64,000 nucleotides of DNA from Myxococcales bacterium 68-20 (GTDB lineage: Bacteria > Myxococcota_A > Polyangia > Polyangiales > Polyangiaceae). The translations under genes and the position numbers were made by a program. Below the pieces are notes generated by a model. That model was not told the origin of the DNA and ran no database searches. It saw only the letters and a list, made by a program, of their open reading frames with translations. The stretch is taken from assembly GCA_001899635.1 (NCBI GenBank), contig MKVQ01000025.1:49719-113718 (forward strand), read 5' to 3'. Below, one piece after another: positions 33,384-42,273 of the stretch; positions within the stretch are counted from its first letter, which is position 1, and each line of letters opens with the position of its first letter.

Positions 33384-34379
33384 CTACGCGCCTTGCGGAC
33401 GCTCGTTCGCCGAAGCTTCCTGCGTGCGCCGGTACTGTCCCGGCGTAGCGCCCAAGCTTCGCTTGAACGCCTTGCCGAAGGCGCTCTCCGTCTCGTACCC
33501 GACCCGACGGCCGATCTCGCCGAGGGAGAGCCCTGGATCGCGCATCATCTGGATGGCGCGATGCATGCGCCACTTGCCCAGGTACGTGAGCGGCGCATCC
33601 CCGACGACGCGCTTGAATCGGGCTGCGAACAGCGACCGTGACATCCCTGCGAGTCGCGAGAGCGACTGCATCGTCCACGGTGCCTCGGGGGTCTCGTGGA
33701 TCCGCTGGAGCACGACGCCCAGACGCGGATCGTCGAGCGCGCGGAGCCAGCCGTTGTGCGCCGACGACGACTCCACGTGGGCGCGCAGGGCTTGAACGAA
33801 GAGCACGTCGGCGAGGCGGCTCACCGTCGTCTCGTAGCCGGGCTGGCGCGCCGCCAGCTCCACCGCGAGGAGGTCGAGCGTCGACTCGAGCCATCGCGCC
33901 TGGGCAGTGCTGCGGTTCTTGACGTGGAGAAGGACCGGCAGCTGATGCGCGAGCGGACTCAGCGCGGTGTCTTCGAACGAGAACGAGCCGACCAGCATCG
34001 TCGTCTCGAGCCCGCTTCCGCCGTACGAAAGGTGGCCGCCGCACCGAAGGCCGCGCGGCGCGTAGATGTCGACCAGCGGCACTGCGCGTGTTTCTCGCCG
34101 ATCGCGCAGCGCGAAGCGTCGCCCGGGCGAGATGAAGACGAAGTCGCCCCCGGTGAGCGCGTGGTCCGCTCCGTCCACCGTGAGCACGCAGTTACCGCGC
34201 GTGACGGCGTAGAACACCGGATAGCTCGCGCACTCCATCTTCATGCCCCACGGCGCGCGGAGCTCGTAGCGCCCATGGACACGGCTGCGGAGTTGGAGGC
34301 CACGGAGCACGTCGGCGAGCACGTCGAACGGGGCGGCCTGCTCGGACGATCGGACCAAAGAAGCGGACTCTCGGCGCAT
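33384..34379 (-). CDS. AraC family transcriptional regulator with cupin N-terminus
   Basis: A 331-aa protein from the ATG at 34379. Residues about 15-200 form a cupin-type effector domain (YPVFYAVTRGNCVLTVDGAD). Residues about 225-325 carry two HTH motifs: MQSLSRLAGMSRSLFAARFK and LSLGEIGRRVGYETESAFGK, followed by FKRSLGATPGQYRR. It is divergent from a quinone oxidoreductase gene, the likely target. Two direct copies of an 11-mer lie between the genes, the first touching its start codon. Confidence 0.93.
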   Translation of the reverse strand: MRRESASLVRSSEQAAPFDVLADVLRGLQLRSRVHGRYELRAPWGMKMECASYPVFYAVTRGNCVLTVDGADHALTGGDFVFISPGRRFALRDRRETRAVPLVDIYAPRGLRCGGHLSYGGSGLETTMLVGSFSFEDTALSPLAHQLPVLLHVKNRSTAQARWLESTLDLLAVELAARQPGYETTVSRLADVLFVQALRAHVESSSAHNGWLRALDDPRLGVVLQRIHETPEAPWTMQSLSRLAGMSRSLFAARFKRVVGDAPLTYLGKWRMHRAIQMMRDPGLSLGEIGRRVGYETESAFGKAFKRSLGATPGQYRRTQEASANERPQGA

Positions 34380-34419
34380 GATCGTCTGCTCGCCAGGGAC
34401 TATGCATCGATCGTCTGCT
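34380..34419. promoter_or_regulatory. Paired direct repeats, candidate AraC-family operator
   Basis: GATCGTCTGCT occurs exactly at 34380-34390 and 34409-34419, a 29-bp period of nearly three helical turns. AraC-family proteins commonly bind direct repeats in tandem. The site lies between the AraC start (34379) and the oxidoreductase start (34468). Confidence 0.55.
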
Positions 34420-34467
34420 GCGTGCCAGCGAGAGCCGAGCACGCGCCCATGCCCAAAGGAGAAGACG

Positions 34468-35493
34468 ATGAGAGCGATGCGACTGCACGAGCTCGGAGGC
34501 CCCGAAGCGTTTCGCCTGGACGAGGTTCCTGCCCCACACGCCGGGGCGGGCGAGGTCCGCATAAGCGTCCATGCCGTCGGCGTGAACTACACGGACCTTG
34601 CGCAGCGCGCGGGACGGCTTCCCGGAGCATCTCCCCTGCCCTTCACGGCGGGGGTCGAGATCGCGGGCGTGATCGACGAGCTCGGTGACGGTGTCGAGGG
34701 ACTCGCCTTCGGTGCGCGAGTCGTCGCCGTCCTACCGATGGGAGGTGGGCTCGCCGAGCATGCGATCGCTCCCGCTGCGAACGTGACGCCCATCTCCGAG
34801 CGCATCGCGTACGAACAGGCGGTCGCGCTTCCCGTCCAAGCTCCAACGGCATTGCTGCTCGTGCGTCGCGCAGCCGAGGTTCGAGAGGGGCGGTCCATCT
34901 TCGTCCCTGGCGCGGCGGGCGGCGTCGGGTCGTTGGTCGTCCAGCTCGCGAAGAAGCACGGCGCGCGAGTCCTTGCGAGCAGCGAGCATCTCGGCGCTCG
35001 TTCGCAGGCGCTCGACGCGCAACGCGAGCTGGTCCGACGGCTCGGAGCCGACGTGCTCGTCGACACCACCCGTGCGGAGTGGCCCGAGCAGGTGCGCGAA
35101 GCGACCGGCGGTCGAGGCGCGGACGCCGTCTTGGTGAGCGGCGGAGACGACGCGATCGGTCCGAGCCTGCGTGCGCTCGCGCCGGGCGGCAGGCTGGTGC
35201 TGTTCGGTGCGGACACGATGCTCGGCGCGCAGCTCACCCGAGAGCAGCTCACGTCGTTGATGGTCCAGAACCAGATGGTCGTGTCCCTCGCGACGTTCAC
35301 GCTTCCCCAGACGGAGCTCCGTGGCGCACTGCAGGAGGTGCTCTCAATGGTCGAACGCGGAGCGATCGAGCCCGTCGTCGTGAGCACCTTTGCGCTCGAA
35401 GAGGTGGCGGCCGCGCATCGTGCGATGGAGGCCGGTCAGACCTCGGGAAAGGTCGTGATCCGAGTAGCCAGCGCGGACGCCTCCACGCGATAG
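34468..35493 (+). CDS. Zinc-independent quinone oxidoreductase (MDR family)
   Basis: A 341-aa protein from the ATG at 34468, with AGGAGA at a good distance. The GroES-like N-terminal part (MRAMRLHELGGPEAFRLDEV, VGVNYTDLAQRAGR) and the Rossmann part with the NADPH loop GAAGGVGSLVVQLAKK mark it as a medium-chain reductase of the quinone-oxidoreductase branch; zinc ligands are absent. It reduces quinones or enones with NADPH in the cytoplasm. Divergent from its probable AraC-type regulator. A strong terminator follows at 35568-35601. Confidence 0.92.
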   Translation: MRAMRLHELGGPEAFRLDEVPAPHAGAGEVRISVHAVGVNYTDLAQRAGRLPGASPLPFTAGVEIAGVIDELGDGVEGLAFGARVVAVLPMGGGLAEHAIAPAANVTPISERIAYEQAVALPVQAPTALLLVRRAAEVREGRSIFVPGAAGGVGSLVVQLAKKHGARVLASSEHLGARSQALDAQRELVRRLGADVLVDTTRAEWPEQVREATGGRGADAVLVSGGDDAIGPSLRALAPGGRLVLFGADTMLGAQLTREQLTSLMVQNQMVVSLATFTLPQTELRGALQEVLSMVERGAIEPVVVSTFALEEVAAAHRAMEAGQTSGKVVIRVASADASTR

Positions 35494-35567
35494 CGGCCTT
35501 CAGAAAGCTCGCGAGGCGGTTCGGGCCTTTCACCAACGAGACAGCGCCCATGCCGGGCGCACACGAA

Positions 35568-35601
35568 AAACGCCGGCCCGACCGAAGTCGAGCCGGCGTT
35601 T
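35568..35601. terminator. Bidirectional intrinsic terminator
   Basis: AAACGCCGGC (35568-35577) and GCCGGCGTTT (35592-35601) form a perfect 10-bp stem around a 14-base loop, with A-rich and T-rich edges on opposite sides. It lies between the convergent oxidoreductase and Cys-rich-repeat lipoprotein genes. Confidence 0.85.
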
Positions 35602-35624
35602 CGTCGACGTCGACGGGTGCTCGG

Positions 35625-37550
35625 TCAGCGCACGTAGACCTCGAGATCCTCGTCCGGATCCGCGGCTCGCCACTTCGAGCCCTGCGCGCCGGTCAGGTGG
35701 AAGCCGTCGCCGTTGTTGCAGGCCCAGTAGATATCCGGGTAACTGCCGACAGTGCCGAAGGGTGCAACGCCACACGAGTGCCAGAGGTAGCTCGCGTCGG
35801 CAGCCAGCGGGCCGGTCCACATCGCCGAGACATCGTCGCTCGCGCCTCGAAAGGGCGAGTCGGCGTTCAGCAAGTGGCCCGTGCGCAGGTTCTGGATCGG
35901 CAAGGTCTCCGGCACGCTCGTGATCGAGCGCGTCGCCGCGGCACCGGCCGAGCGGACGTGGACCTGCGTGCTCGCCGTCGCAAGCGCGCGCGCCAACCGT
36001 CCCGGAAGGTAAGTGCCCGAGCCGGGCAGCACCGTACTCGCGACGGTCTGTGCAGACGGGCCGAGCGAGTGGCTCGCCATCACCAAGGTCCAGCCGCCGC
36101 CCGTCATGTCGCAGTAGACCGTCGCGCTCGGCTGGGGGCCCGGGCCATCGGGATCGATCAGGTACGTGCCGTCGACCGCGAGCGGATCGGCCGTGTGGAT
36201 CTCGGCGCAGGTGCGCACCCCCGGGTCGGGCAAGCTCGGTCTCGGATCACAGGTGATCGTGACCGACATCTCGCTCACCGAGCCGACGTCGGCGCCGGCC
36301 CCGTCCTTGACGCGGAGCGTCCAGGCACCGTCCGCCCGCCCGGAGATGAAGTTTCCGAGGGCGGGCGCGGCGTAGGTGTCGCTCGCGATCACCCCACCGA
36401 CGGCAGCGCCAGGCCACGGCGTGCCCGTGGGGGCGAATGTGTAGGGGCCGTCCAAGTCGGACGAACCGCCTTGGTCTCTCGACAGCGGGGCGACCGTGCC
36501 GTCAGGCCCGACGAGCTCGATCCGAAGATCGCCAGCCCACGTGTGGTTCGGCTCCCAGCGATGCGTGGTTGCGATGTTGCTGATGAGGCACGTGGCTGCG
36601 ACCGTCACCGGGATGTCTACCGTGGGGCCGTTGTCCGGCACGGCCACCGGTGCGCCCGCGTAGGCGACGGTCGTCGAGCAGCGCGAAGGCGTGCCCGCGC
36701 AGGTGAAGCCGTTCTCGATCGCGCAGAGACTGCTGCAGCCGTCGCCGTCCTGGCGGTAGCCGTCGTCACACGTCTCGCCGGGGTCGAGGACGCCGTCGCC
36801 ACACACGGCGCCGGTGAGGTTGAGCTCGGTACTGCAGGTTGCGTCGCAGAGCACGCACGTCGCCGTGCCGTAGGGGCACTCGGTCTCCGTCGTGACGTTG
36901 CCGTCGTCACAGACCTCCGCGCCCGCGACGATTCCGTCGCCGCAGATCGACGCGCACACGCTCGGGACGCCACTGCACGCGAAGCCCGACTCGATCATGC
37001 ACGCGGCCGAGCAGCCGTCCCCGTCGACGAGGTTTCCGTCGTCGCAGAGCTCGCTTCCAACCACGAGTCCGTCGCCACAGCCGGGGCTGCACACGCTCGG
37101 AGCGCCCGCGCACGAGAAGCCCTGCTCGACGACGCAGCTCTCCGAGCAGCCATCGCCGGCCGTCTTGTTCCCGTCGTCGCAGCCGTTCGGCCCGGCTTCA
37201 TCGCCGACCACGATTCCGTCACCGCACGTCGGGACGCAGACGCTCGGATTGGCGTCGCCGCAGGTCCAGCCCGATTCGATCGTGCACGTGCTGCACCCGT
37301 CGCCCGAGACGACGTTGCCGTCGTCGCAGGTCTCGCCGGCGTTCACGATGCCGTCGCCACACACCTCGACGGCCGCTTCAGCTCCAGCGTCCCCTGGGCC
37401 TCCACCGTCACGCGTGGGCGAGCTCCCATCACCATGTCCCGCGTCCTCACTGCCGCCGTCTTCCACTGCGACCGCGTCCTCGGAGCAGCCAGCGAGCAAG
37501 AGTGAGAGGAGCAGTGCGCTGGCGAACGTGAGACTCGTCGGTTTAAGCAT
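35625..37550 (-). CDS. Lipoprotein with DUF4215 Cys-rich repeats, P domain and fibrinogen-like C-terminus
   Basis: A 641-aa protein; GGAGG lies four bases before the ATG at 37550. The signal peptide ends LLLAGC. After an Asp/Gly-rich linker come five DUF4215-type repeats (about 64-285), each with CGDG...E.CDDGN...GDGCS..C. Residues about 295-425 resemble the proprotein-convertase P domain ([49 protein letters not shown]). Residues about 430-641 contain a fibrinogen-C-like start ([19 protein letters not shown]). All parts are secreted-type modules, so this is a surface adhesion or sensing protein; the ligand is unknown. DUF4215 repeats are abundant in myxobacteria. Confidence 0.87.
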   Translation of the reverse strand: MLKPTSLTFASALLLSLLLAGCSEDAVAVEDGGSEDAGHGDGSSPTRDGGGPGDAGAEAAVEVCGDGIVNAGETCDDGNVVSGDGCSTCTIESGWTCGDANPSVCVPTCGDGIVVGDEAGPNGCDDGNKTAGDGCSESCVVEQGFSCAGAPSVCSPGCGDGLVVGSELCDDGNLVDGDGCSAACMIESGFACSGVPSVCASICGDGIVAGAEVCDDGNVTTETECPYGTATCVLCDATCSTELNLTGAVCGDGVLDPGETCDDGYRQDGDGCSSLCAIENGFTCAGTPSRCSTTVAYAGAPVAVPDNGPTVDIPVTVAATCLISNIATTHRWEPNHTWAGDLRIELVGPDGTVAPLSRDQGGSSDLDGPYTFAPTGTPWPGAAVGGVIASDTYAAPALGNFISGRADGAWTLRVKDGAGADVGSVSEMSVTITCDPRPSLPDPGVRTCAEIHTADPLAVDGTYLIDPDGPGPQPSATVYCDMTGGGWTLVMASHSLGPSAQTVASTVLPGSGTYLPGRLARALATASTQVHVRSAGAAATRSITSVPETLPIQNLRTGHLLNADSPFRGASDDVSAMWTGPLAADASYLWHSCGVAPFGTVGSYPDIYWACNNGDGFHLTGAQGSKWRAADPDEDLEVYVR

Positions 37551-37659
37551 TCGACCTCCGGATAAGCGGCGGACAATGCCTCAACTCGAGGAGCCTTGGG
37601 TACGCGAATCGTGAAAAATGTCACCCAGAGCGGATGCCGGTGACTGACTGCCGAGGTAG

Positions 37660-37851
37660 CTACGCGCTGCCCGGTCGATCTGGGCGCGGGTCGCGAACGG
37701 CGGCAACCTCCGCAGTGAGCGGACCGCACGCCGCCGTCTCGCCGCTGCAGCACTCGGCCTGGTTCACGCCGAACATCGGACAGCCGCTACGTACGCAGGC
37801 GGCGTGGCCGTGGACGTAGGCCATCTCGGTCTTGCAGAGCGCGCAGTTCAT
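37660..37851 (-). CDS. Small conserved Cys-rich protein
   Basis: A 63-aa protein: MNCALCKTEMAYVHGHAACV, then CPMFGVNQAECCSGE. The CxxC, the YVHGHAAC segment and the double Cys are arranged as in small zinc-binding proteins found across many bacteria. It starts 19 bp after the PanE-family gene ends, on the same strand, so co-transcription is likely. Function unknown. Confidence 0.72.
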   Translation of the reverse strand: MNCALCKTEMAYVHGHAACVRSGCPMFGVNQAECCSGETAACGPLTAEVAAVRDPRPDRPGSA

Positions 37852-37870
37852 CGCGAGCGAGCTCCGGTCT

Positions 37871-38938
37871 TCACGCGCCGTGCGGGCCGGTCGCTTCGTA
37901 GACCTCGCGCATGAGATCCATCCCCGGCTTCTTCTTGCCCTTCGAGATCGCCCACACCGTGTCGTAGAGGGCGGCGTTCACCGGGACACGGAGGCCGTGT
38001 TCACGCGCGTGCTCGACGACTTCGCCGTTGAGGAAGTCGACCGCCGGAGTGCGACCGCGTTCGATCGCGGAGAGCATCGAGCTCTTCATCCGGCGGTAGC
38101 GGAAACCGACGGCGAGGAGGAGGCCGTGCTTCGCGACGAGGCTCGGCGAGCCCGCGGCCCGCTTCTCTTCCTCGGTGAGCGCGATCCACGAGAGGTCGAG
38201 CGTGCCCGACACCTTCTCCAGGCGCACGCCTTCCTTGCGCGCGACCTCTACGACCTCGGTCATGATCTCGAGGCCGAGTCGGCGCACGATGCGGTGCTGC
38301 ATCAGCACGCCGAGGCGGTCGCCGCCAATCGTGCCGAGCGAGGAGATCGCACAGTTGATCGCCAGCTTGCTCCAGCGCTTGCCGCGGAGGTTCTGCGTCG
38401 TCTCGACGGGACCGACGGCCTCGAGCGCGTGCACGAGGTCGTCGTGGTCGGCGCCGAACGGATCGCCGTTGGGATACCCGAGCGTGAAGCCGCCGGCAGC
38501 CGTCCTCTCGTAGAGGCCGGGCTCCGGCATCGTTGCGCCCCAGCCGACGACCGCGCCGATGACGCGATCGTCGCCGGCGATCTTCGCGATGCGGCGCTCG
38601 CAGAGGCCGTTCTGGAGGCACACCATCGCGCCGTCCTCCGCGAGCGCCGTAAGCGCGTCACGTGCCGCTTCTTCGACGTGAGGCGGCTGCGTGGCGAGGA
38701 TGACGTAGTCGAACTTCTGCCCCTCGGGCACGCCGAGCGAGACCTTCGCGCGGACGTAACGCGGCGCGCCTTCCCCCACGACCTTGAGGCCGCGGTCGCT
38801 CACGGCCGCGTGGATCGACGGGTTGGTGGTGACGACGGTGACGTCCTGCCCGGTCTCGGCGAGCGCGGCACTGAGGACGCCACCGATGGCGCCGCAGCCC
38901 ATGACGAGGAACCGGGGAGAAGCGAGGACGTCGGACAT
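37871..38938 (-). CDS. Ketopantoate reductase family (PanE/ApbA) protein
   Basis: A 355-aa protein. The N-terminal NADP-binding loop is FLVMGCGAIGGVLSAALAE, followed by conserved LATQPPHVEEA, MVCLQNGLCE and the catalytic Lys/Asn region RGKRWSKLAINCAISSLG. The C-terminal all-helical domain ends with VDFLNGEVVEHAREHGLRVP, typical of the family. It is about 50 residues longer than E. coli PanE. The family includes true 2-dehydropantoate 2-reductases for vitamin B5 and other 2-oxoacid reductases; with no other pantothenate gene nearby I leave the symbol blank. Confidence 0.88.
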   Translation of the reverse strand: MSDVLASPRFLVMGCGAIGGVLSAALAETGQDVTVVTTNPSIHAAVSDRGLKVVGEGAPRYVRAKVSLGVPEGQKFDYVILATQPPHVEEAARDALTALAEDGAMVCLQNGLCERRIAKIAGDDRVIGAVVGWGATMPEPGLYERTAAGGFTLGYPNGDPFGADHDDLVHALEAVGPVETTQNLRGKRWSKLAINCAISSLGTIGGDRLGVLMQHRIVRRLGLEIMTEVVEVARKEGVRLEKVSGTLDLSWIALTEEEKRAAGSPSLVAKHGLLLAVGFRYRRMKSSMLSAIERGRTPAVDFLNGEVVEHAREHGLRVPVNAALYDTVWAISKGKKKPGMDLMREVYEATGPHGA

Positions 38939-39067
38939 CGGTGCTGCCTTTTCTCGGTCGGTGTCTGCGAGGGCGCGAGCTCTCTGTTTTCGTTGCCGAG
39001 GGGCCCAGCTCTAGCACCTTCTTCCCTTTCGGCCAGCATGCTTCCGGGGCATCCTCGGCCGGTCTCG

Positions 39068-40876
39068 ATGCCCTCTCGCCCCTCGCTCCGATCGCTCGCC
39101 TTCACCCTCGCCCTCTGCTCGATCAGCGCTGCCGGATGCGCCGGCTCGGGCCGGGAGGCCTCGGCCCCCGTGCACGTGCAGAACGAGACGACACGTCGGT
39201 TGCATGCGCTCTTCGCCGAGGAGTGGGCGTATGAGATGCACGAGCAACCCGTCTGGGCGTCGGAGCGCGGTGACATGCGGGGCGCGGATCGCTGGGACGA
39301 TGTCGGCCTCCGCGCCCAGGCGCGCCGCGACGCGCACTACAAGCAGGTCCTCGCCAGTCTCCACGCGATCGCGAGGAGCGAGCTCTCGCGTGAGGACGCG
39401 CTCAGCTACGACCTGTTCCGCCTTCGATACGAGGAGGCCGTAGAGGGCCAGCGGTTCCGGCTCTACCTTCTCCCGATCAACCAGCGAGGCGGCATCCAGA
39501 CCGCCGACGAGCTCGCGGACGCCCTTCCATTCAAGACGAGGAAGCACTTCGAGGACTGGAACGCGCGCCTCCGGAGCTTCCCGCAGTACATGGACCAGAC
39601 GATCGAGCTCCTGACCGAGGGAGCTCGCACCGGCATCACACATCCGAAGGTCGTGATGCAGCGCGTGCTCGCGCAGCTCGACAAGCAGATCGTCGACGAC
39701 CCGACGAAGAGCCCATTCTTCGATCCGTACCAGAAGGCGGCGACGTCGACGGCCGCGTCCGAGGTCTCCGCGGCGGAGCGCGAGCAGCTCGCGAGCGAAG
39801 CGAAGCGCGCGATCGCGAGCTCGGTGGTCCCCGCGTTCCAGAAGCTCCGCGCATTCTGGTCGACGACCTACCTTCCCGCGTGCAAGGACGAGGTCGGCGC
39901 GTGGCAGCTGCCGGAGGGCAAGCCCCTCTACGCCTATCTCACGCGCGTGCACACGACGACGAAGCTCTCGCCCGACGAGGTGCACGCGATCGGTCTCCGC
40001 GAGGTCGCCCGCATCCGAGGCGAGATGGAGGCGGTGAAGGCGAAGGCCGGCTTCAAGGGATCGATGAAGGAGCTCTTCGAGCACCTCCGCACCGACCCGA
40101 AGTTCTACTTCGAGAGCGGTGCCGAGCTCCTCGTCGCCTACCGCGATCTCGCGAAGCGGATCGATCCGCTCCTCGTGACGTTGTTCCGGAAGCTCCCGCG
40201 CACGCCCTACGGCGTGTCGGCTATCCCCGAGCACGTCGCGCCGGACACGACCACGGCCTATTACCGTCCGCCCGCCGCCGACGGCTCGCGCGCGGGCACG
40301 TTCTTCGTGAACCTGTTCGAGCCGAAGTCGCGGCCGAAGTGGGAGATGACTGCGCTCACGCTCCACGAGGCGGTGCCGGGACACCACCTCCAGATCGCAC
40401 TCGCGATGGAGCAGGAGGACCTGCCCCAGTTCCGCCGCCACGGCGACTACAATGCGTTCATCGAGGGCTGGGCGCTCTACGCGGAGAGCCTCGGCGAGGA
40501 GATGGGCGTCTACGACGATCCGTACTCCAAGCTCGGGCAGCTCACCTACGAGATGTGGCGCGCGGTCCGCCTCGTGGTCGACACGGGAATCCATCACTTG
40601 AAGTGGGATCGGCAGCGCGCGATCGACTTCTTCCTCGAGAACACGGCGAAGTCGGAGCTCGACGTGGTCAACGAGGTCGACCGCTACATCGCGTGGCCCG
40701 GCCAGGCGCTCGCGTACAAGATCGGCGAGCTCGAGATCAAGAAGCTCCGCAAGCAAGAGACCGCACGGCTCGGCGCACGGTTCGATCTCAAGACGTTCCA
40801 CGACGCGGTGCTTCGCTCAGGGCCGCTCCCACTCGACATCCTCGCGCGCGAGGTCGAGCAGACGAAGCGGCCCTGA
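39068..40876 (+). CDS. DUF885 family lipoprotein (putative metallopeptidase)
   Basis: A 602-aa protein. The ATG at 39068 gives the best signal peptide (LALCSISAAGC); an in-frame ATG lies at 39038, and the frame also stays open far upstream over the antisense of the PanE-family gene. DUF885 is recognised from its length, the N-terminal ERGDMRGADRW, and the zinc-binding-like motif LTLHEAVPGHHLQ (about residue 440), with downstream EGWALYAESLGEEMG supplying the further acidic ligand. Members are predicted or shown to be periplasmic peptidases. Convergent with the next gene with a 23-bp gap. Confidence 0.9.
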   Translation: MPSRPSLRSLAFTLALCSISAAGCAGSGREASAPVHVQNETTRRLHALFAEEWAYEMHEQPVWASERGDMRGADRWDDVGLRAQARRDAHYKQVLASLHAIARSELSREDALSYDLFRLRYEEAVEGQRFRLYLLPINQRGGIQTADELADALPFKTRKHFEDWNARLRSFPQYMDQTIELLTEGARTGITHPKVVMQRVLAQLDKQIVDDPTKSPFFDPYQKAATSTAASEVSAAEREQLASEAKRAIASSVVPAFQKLRAFWSTTYLPACKDEVGAWQLPEGKPLYAYLTRVHTTTKLSPDEVHAIGLREVARIRGEMEAVKAKAGFKGSMKELFEHLRTDPKFYFESGAELLVAYRDLAKRIDPLLVTLFRKLPRTPYGVSAIPEHVAPDTTTAYYRPPAADGSRAGTFFVNLFEPKSRPKWEMTALTLHEAVPGHHLQIALAMEQEDLPQFRRHGDYNAFIEGWALYAESLGEEMGVYDDPYSKLGQLTYEMWRAVRLVVDTGIHHLKWDRQRAIDFFLENTAKSELDVVNEVDRYIAWPGQALAYKIGELEIKKLRKQETARLGARFDLKTFHDAVLRSGPLPLDILAREVEQTKRP

Positions 40877-40899
40877 AGCTCGCGCGCGGTTAACGCCGC

Positions 40900-41820
40900 T
40901 CACTTCGTCGAGAGCGCCGCTTGCGTCACGCAGCAGCCGGCCTTCTTGTCGACGACGACCTCGAGCACACGCGAGCGTTCGTCCCAGAAGGACTTCTCTG
41001 CTCCCGACGCCTTCGCGGCGCGTTCCTTCGCGCGAGCGAGCTGAGCGCGGTAGGCGTCGAGCACCTCGCCCGGGACGTCTCCCGCGGCGAGCACCTCTTT
41101 CGCCTTCGCGATCACGTCGACCGGCATTCTCCCGTCGTAGCCGACGCCGCGAAGGACGAGATCGACCGCCGGCCGATCGAGGACGTCGACGAAGGCGAGC
41201 ACGCGCTTCGGCTTGCCGTGGCGGCTCACCGCGTCGGCGGTGAGGTGCTGGATCCACGCGCGACGCCGCGACGCGAGCGGGTCCCCTCCCCGATGCCGAG
41301 CGGCGGCGCCGATCGCGAGGAGGACCTTCTCGGAGAGCTCCGCGCCGTTCGCTTGCTCGAACGTGTAGAGACGCGGCGCGTGGAGGAGCTGGGCTTCGCG
41401 TCGCTCGATCTCGGCGACGTCGTACGGCTCGAGCGCTGCGGGCGAAGCGACGAGATCGTCCTCGCGGAACCAGTCGATCGGCTCGACGGGAACGCCCCGC
41501 GCCTTCGCAAGGTGCCGCGCGTAGGTCATCTCGAACGAGGCGTCCTCGAGCCGGTCCTCTCGCAGCGCGTCGGCCCGCACCGCCACGAGCACGAGATCCG
41601 GCTTGAACGCCGCGAAGACGTCTCCGAGCCGCGAGAGCTCGTAGCGACTCTCGACCAGGTGCATCTTGCCGATCGTGCCGACGACGACCGACTGATGCTC
41701 GGGCTCGGGCGGCGGAGGACACGGCGGAGCCTTCGGCTTCTCGCGCATGTCGGGACCGCACGCCGTCGTGCACGCGGCCAGGACGACTGCGCCGAGCAGC
41801 GCGCTCGCGATGCGCCTCAT
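40900..41820 (-). CDS. Hypothetical lipoprotein, weak TraB/GumN resemblance
   Basis: A 306-aa protein. The signal peptide has two possible lipobox cysteines (VLAAC and TTACG). A Pro-rich linker precedes VVVGTIGKMHLVESRYELSR and FKPDLVLVAVRADAL, which loosely resemble the core strands of TraB/GumN-type proteins, but key motifs are not clear. The C-terminus has a vicinal Cys pair (KKAGCCVTQ). Function not assigned. The next gene on the same strand (41837-42250) lies just upstream, 16 bp away, so the two may be an operon. Confidence 0.72.
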   Translation of the reverse strand: MRRIASALLGAVVLAACTTACGPDMREKPKAPPCPPPPEPEHQSVVVGTIGKMHLVESRYELSRLGDVFAAFKPDLVLVAVRADALREDRLEDASFEMTYARHLAKARGVPVEPIDWFREDDLVASPAALEPYDVAEIERREAQLLHAPRLYTFEQANGAELSEKVLLAIGAAARHRGGDPLASRRRAWIQHLTADAVSRHGKPKRVLAFVDVLDRPAVDLVLRGVGYDGRMPVDVIAKAKEVLAAGDVPGEVLDAYRAQLARAKERAAKASGAEKSFWDERSRVLEVVVDKKAGCCVTQAALSTK

Positions 41821-41836
41821 GACGACTCCGTTCCTC

Positions 41837-42250
41837 TCAGATGGCGGCGACGCGCGTCATCAGGCGACCGCACAGGTCCGACGCAGCGTTCCGCTCGCGC
41901 TCGAGCGTGAGGCCCTGGCGGAACATGTTCCCGGCCGCCTCCTCGTTGCCGATGAGGAGGTGACAGATGCCGAGCATCTCGTAGTCCTCCGGCTCGTTGA
42001 GCGTCGAGACGAGCTCGGTCAGCGCCGGGATCGCAGCGCGGTGCGCTTCGACGAGCCTCTCGCTCGCCTGCCCGTGACGCTTTGCCAGGATGAGGAGCTT
42101 CAACGCCTGACGCTGATCTTCCGGTCGGTTCGCCGCGAACTCCGCGGTTCCATAGAGCTTGCCGTACCCGTCGTACGACCCTTCGACGTCCCCTCCGCGT
42201 GACTGGGCCATGATCTGTTTGACGGCGGCGACGAGCGCTTCCTTGCTCAT
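41837..42250 (-). CDS. Hypothetical helical (TPR-like) cytoplasmic protein
   Basis: A 137-aa protein from the ATG at 42250; an ATG at 42262 is an alternative start. It has no signal peptide. Helix-turn-helix pairs such as DQRQALKLLILAKRHGQ and YEMLGICHLLIGNEEAAGNM are TPR-like. No family recognised. It lies 16 bp upstream of the lipoprotein gene at 40900-41820 on the same strand and is divergent from the lipoprotein gene at 42274 with only 23 bp between. Confidence 0.68.
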   Translation of the reverse strand: MSKEALVAAVKQIMAQSRGGDVEGSYDGYGKLYGTAEFAANRPEDQRQALKLLILAKRHGQASERLVEAHRAAIPALTELVSTLNEPEDYEMLGICHLLIGNEEAAGNMFRQGLTLERERNAASDLCGRLMTRVAAI

Positions 42251-42273
42251 GGGCGGTAACATATCGTGGATCG

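Noticed and set aside
35079..37505. An 808-codon plus-strand open frame
   Set aside because: Overlaps the end of the quinone oxidoreductase in another frame and the antisense of the DUF4215 lipoprotein; no recognisable protein.
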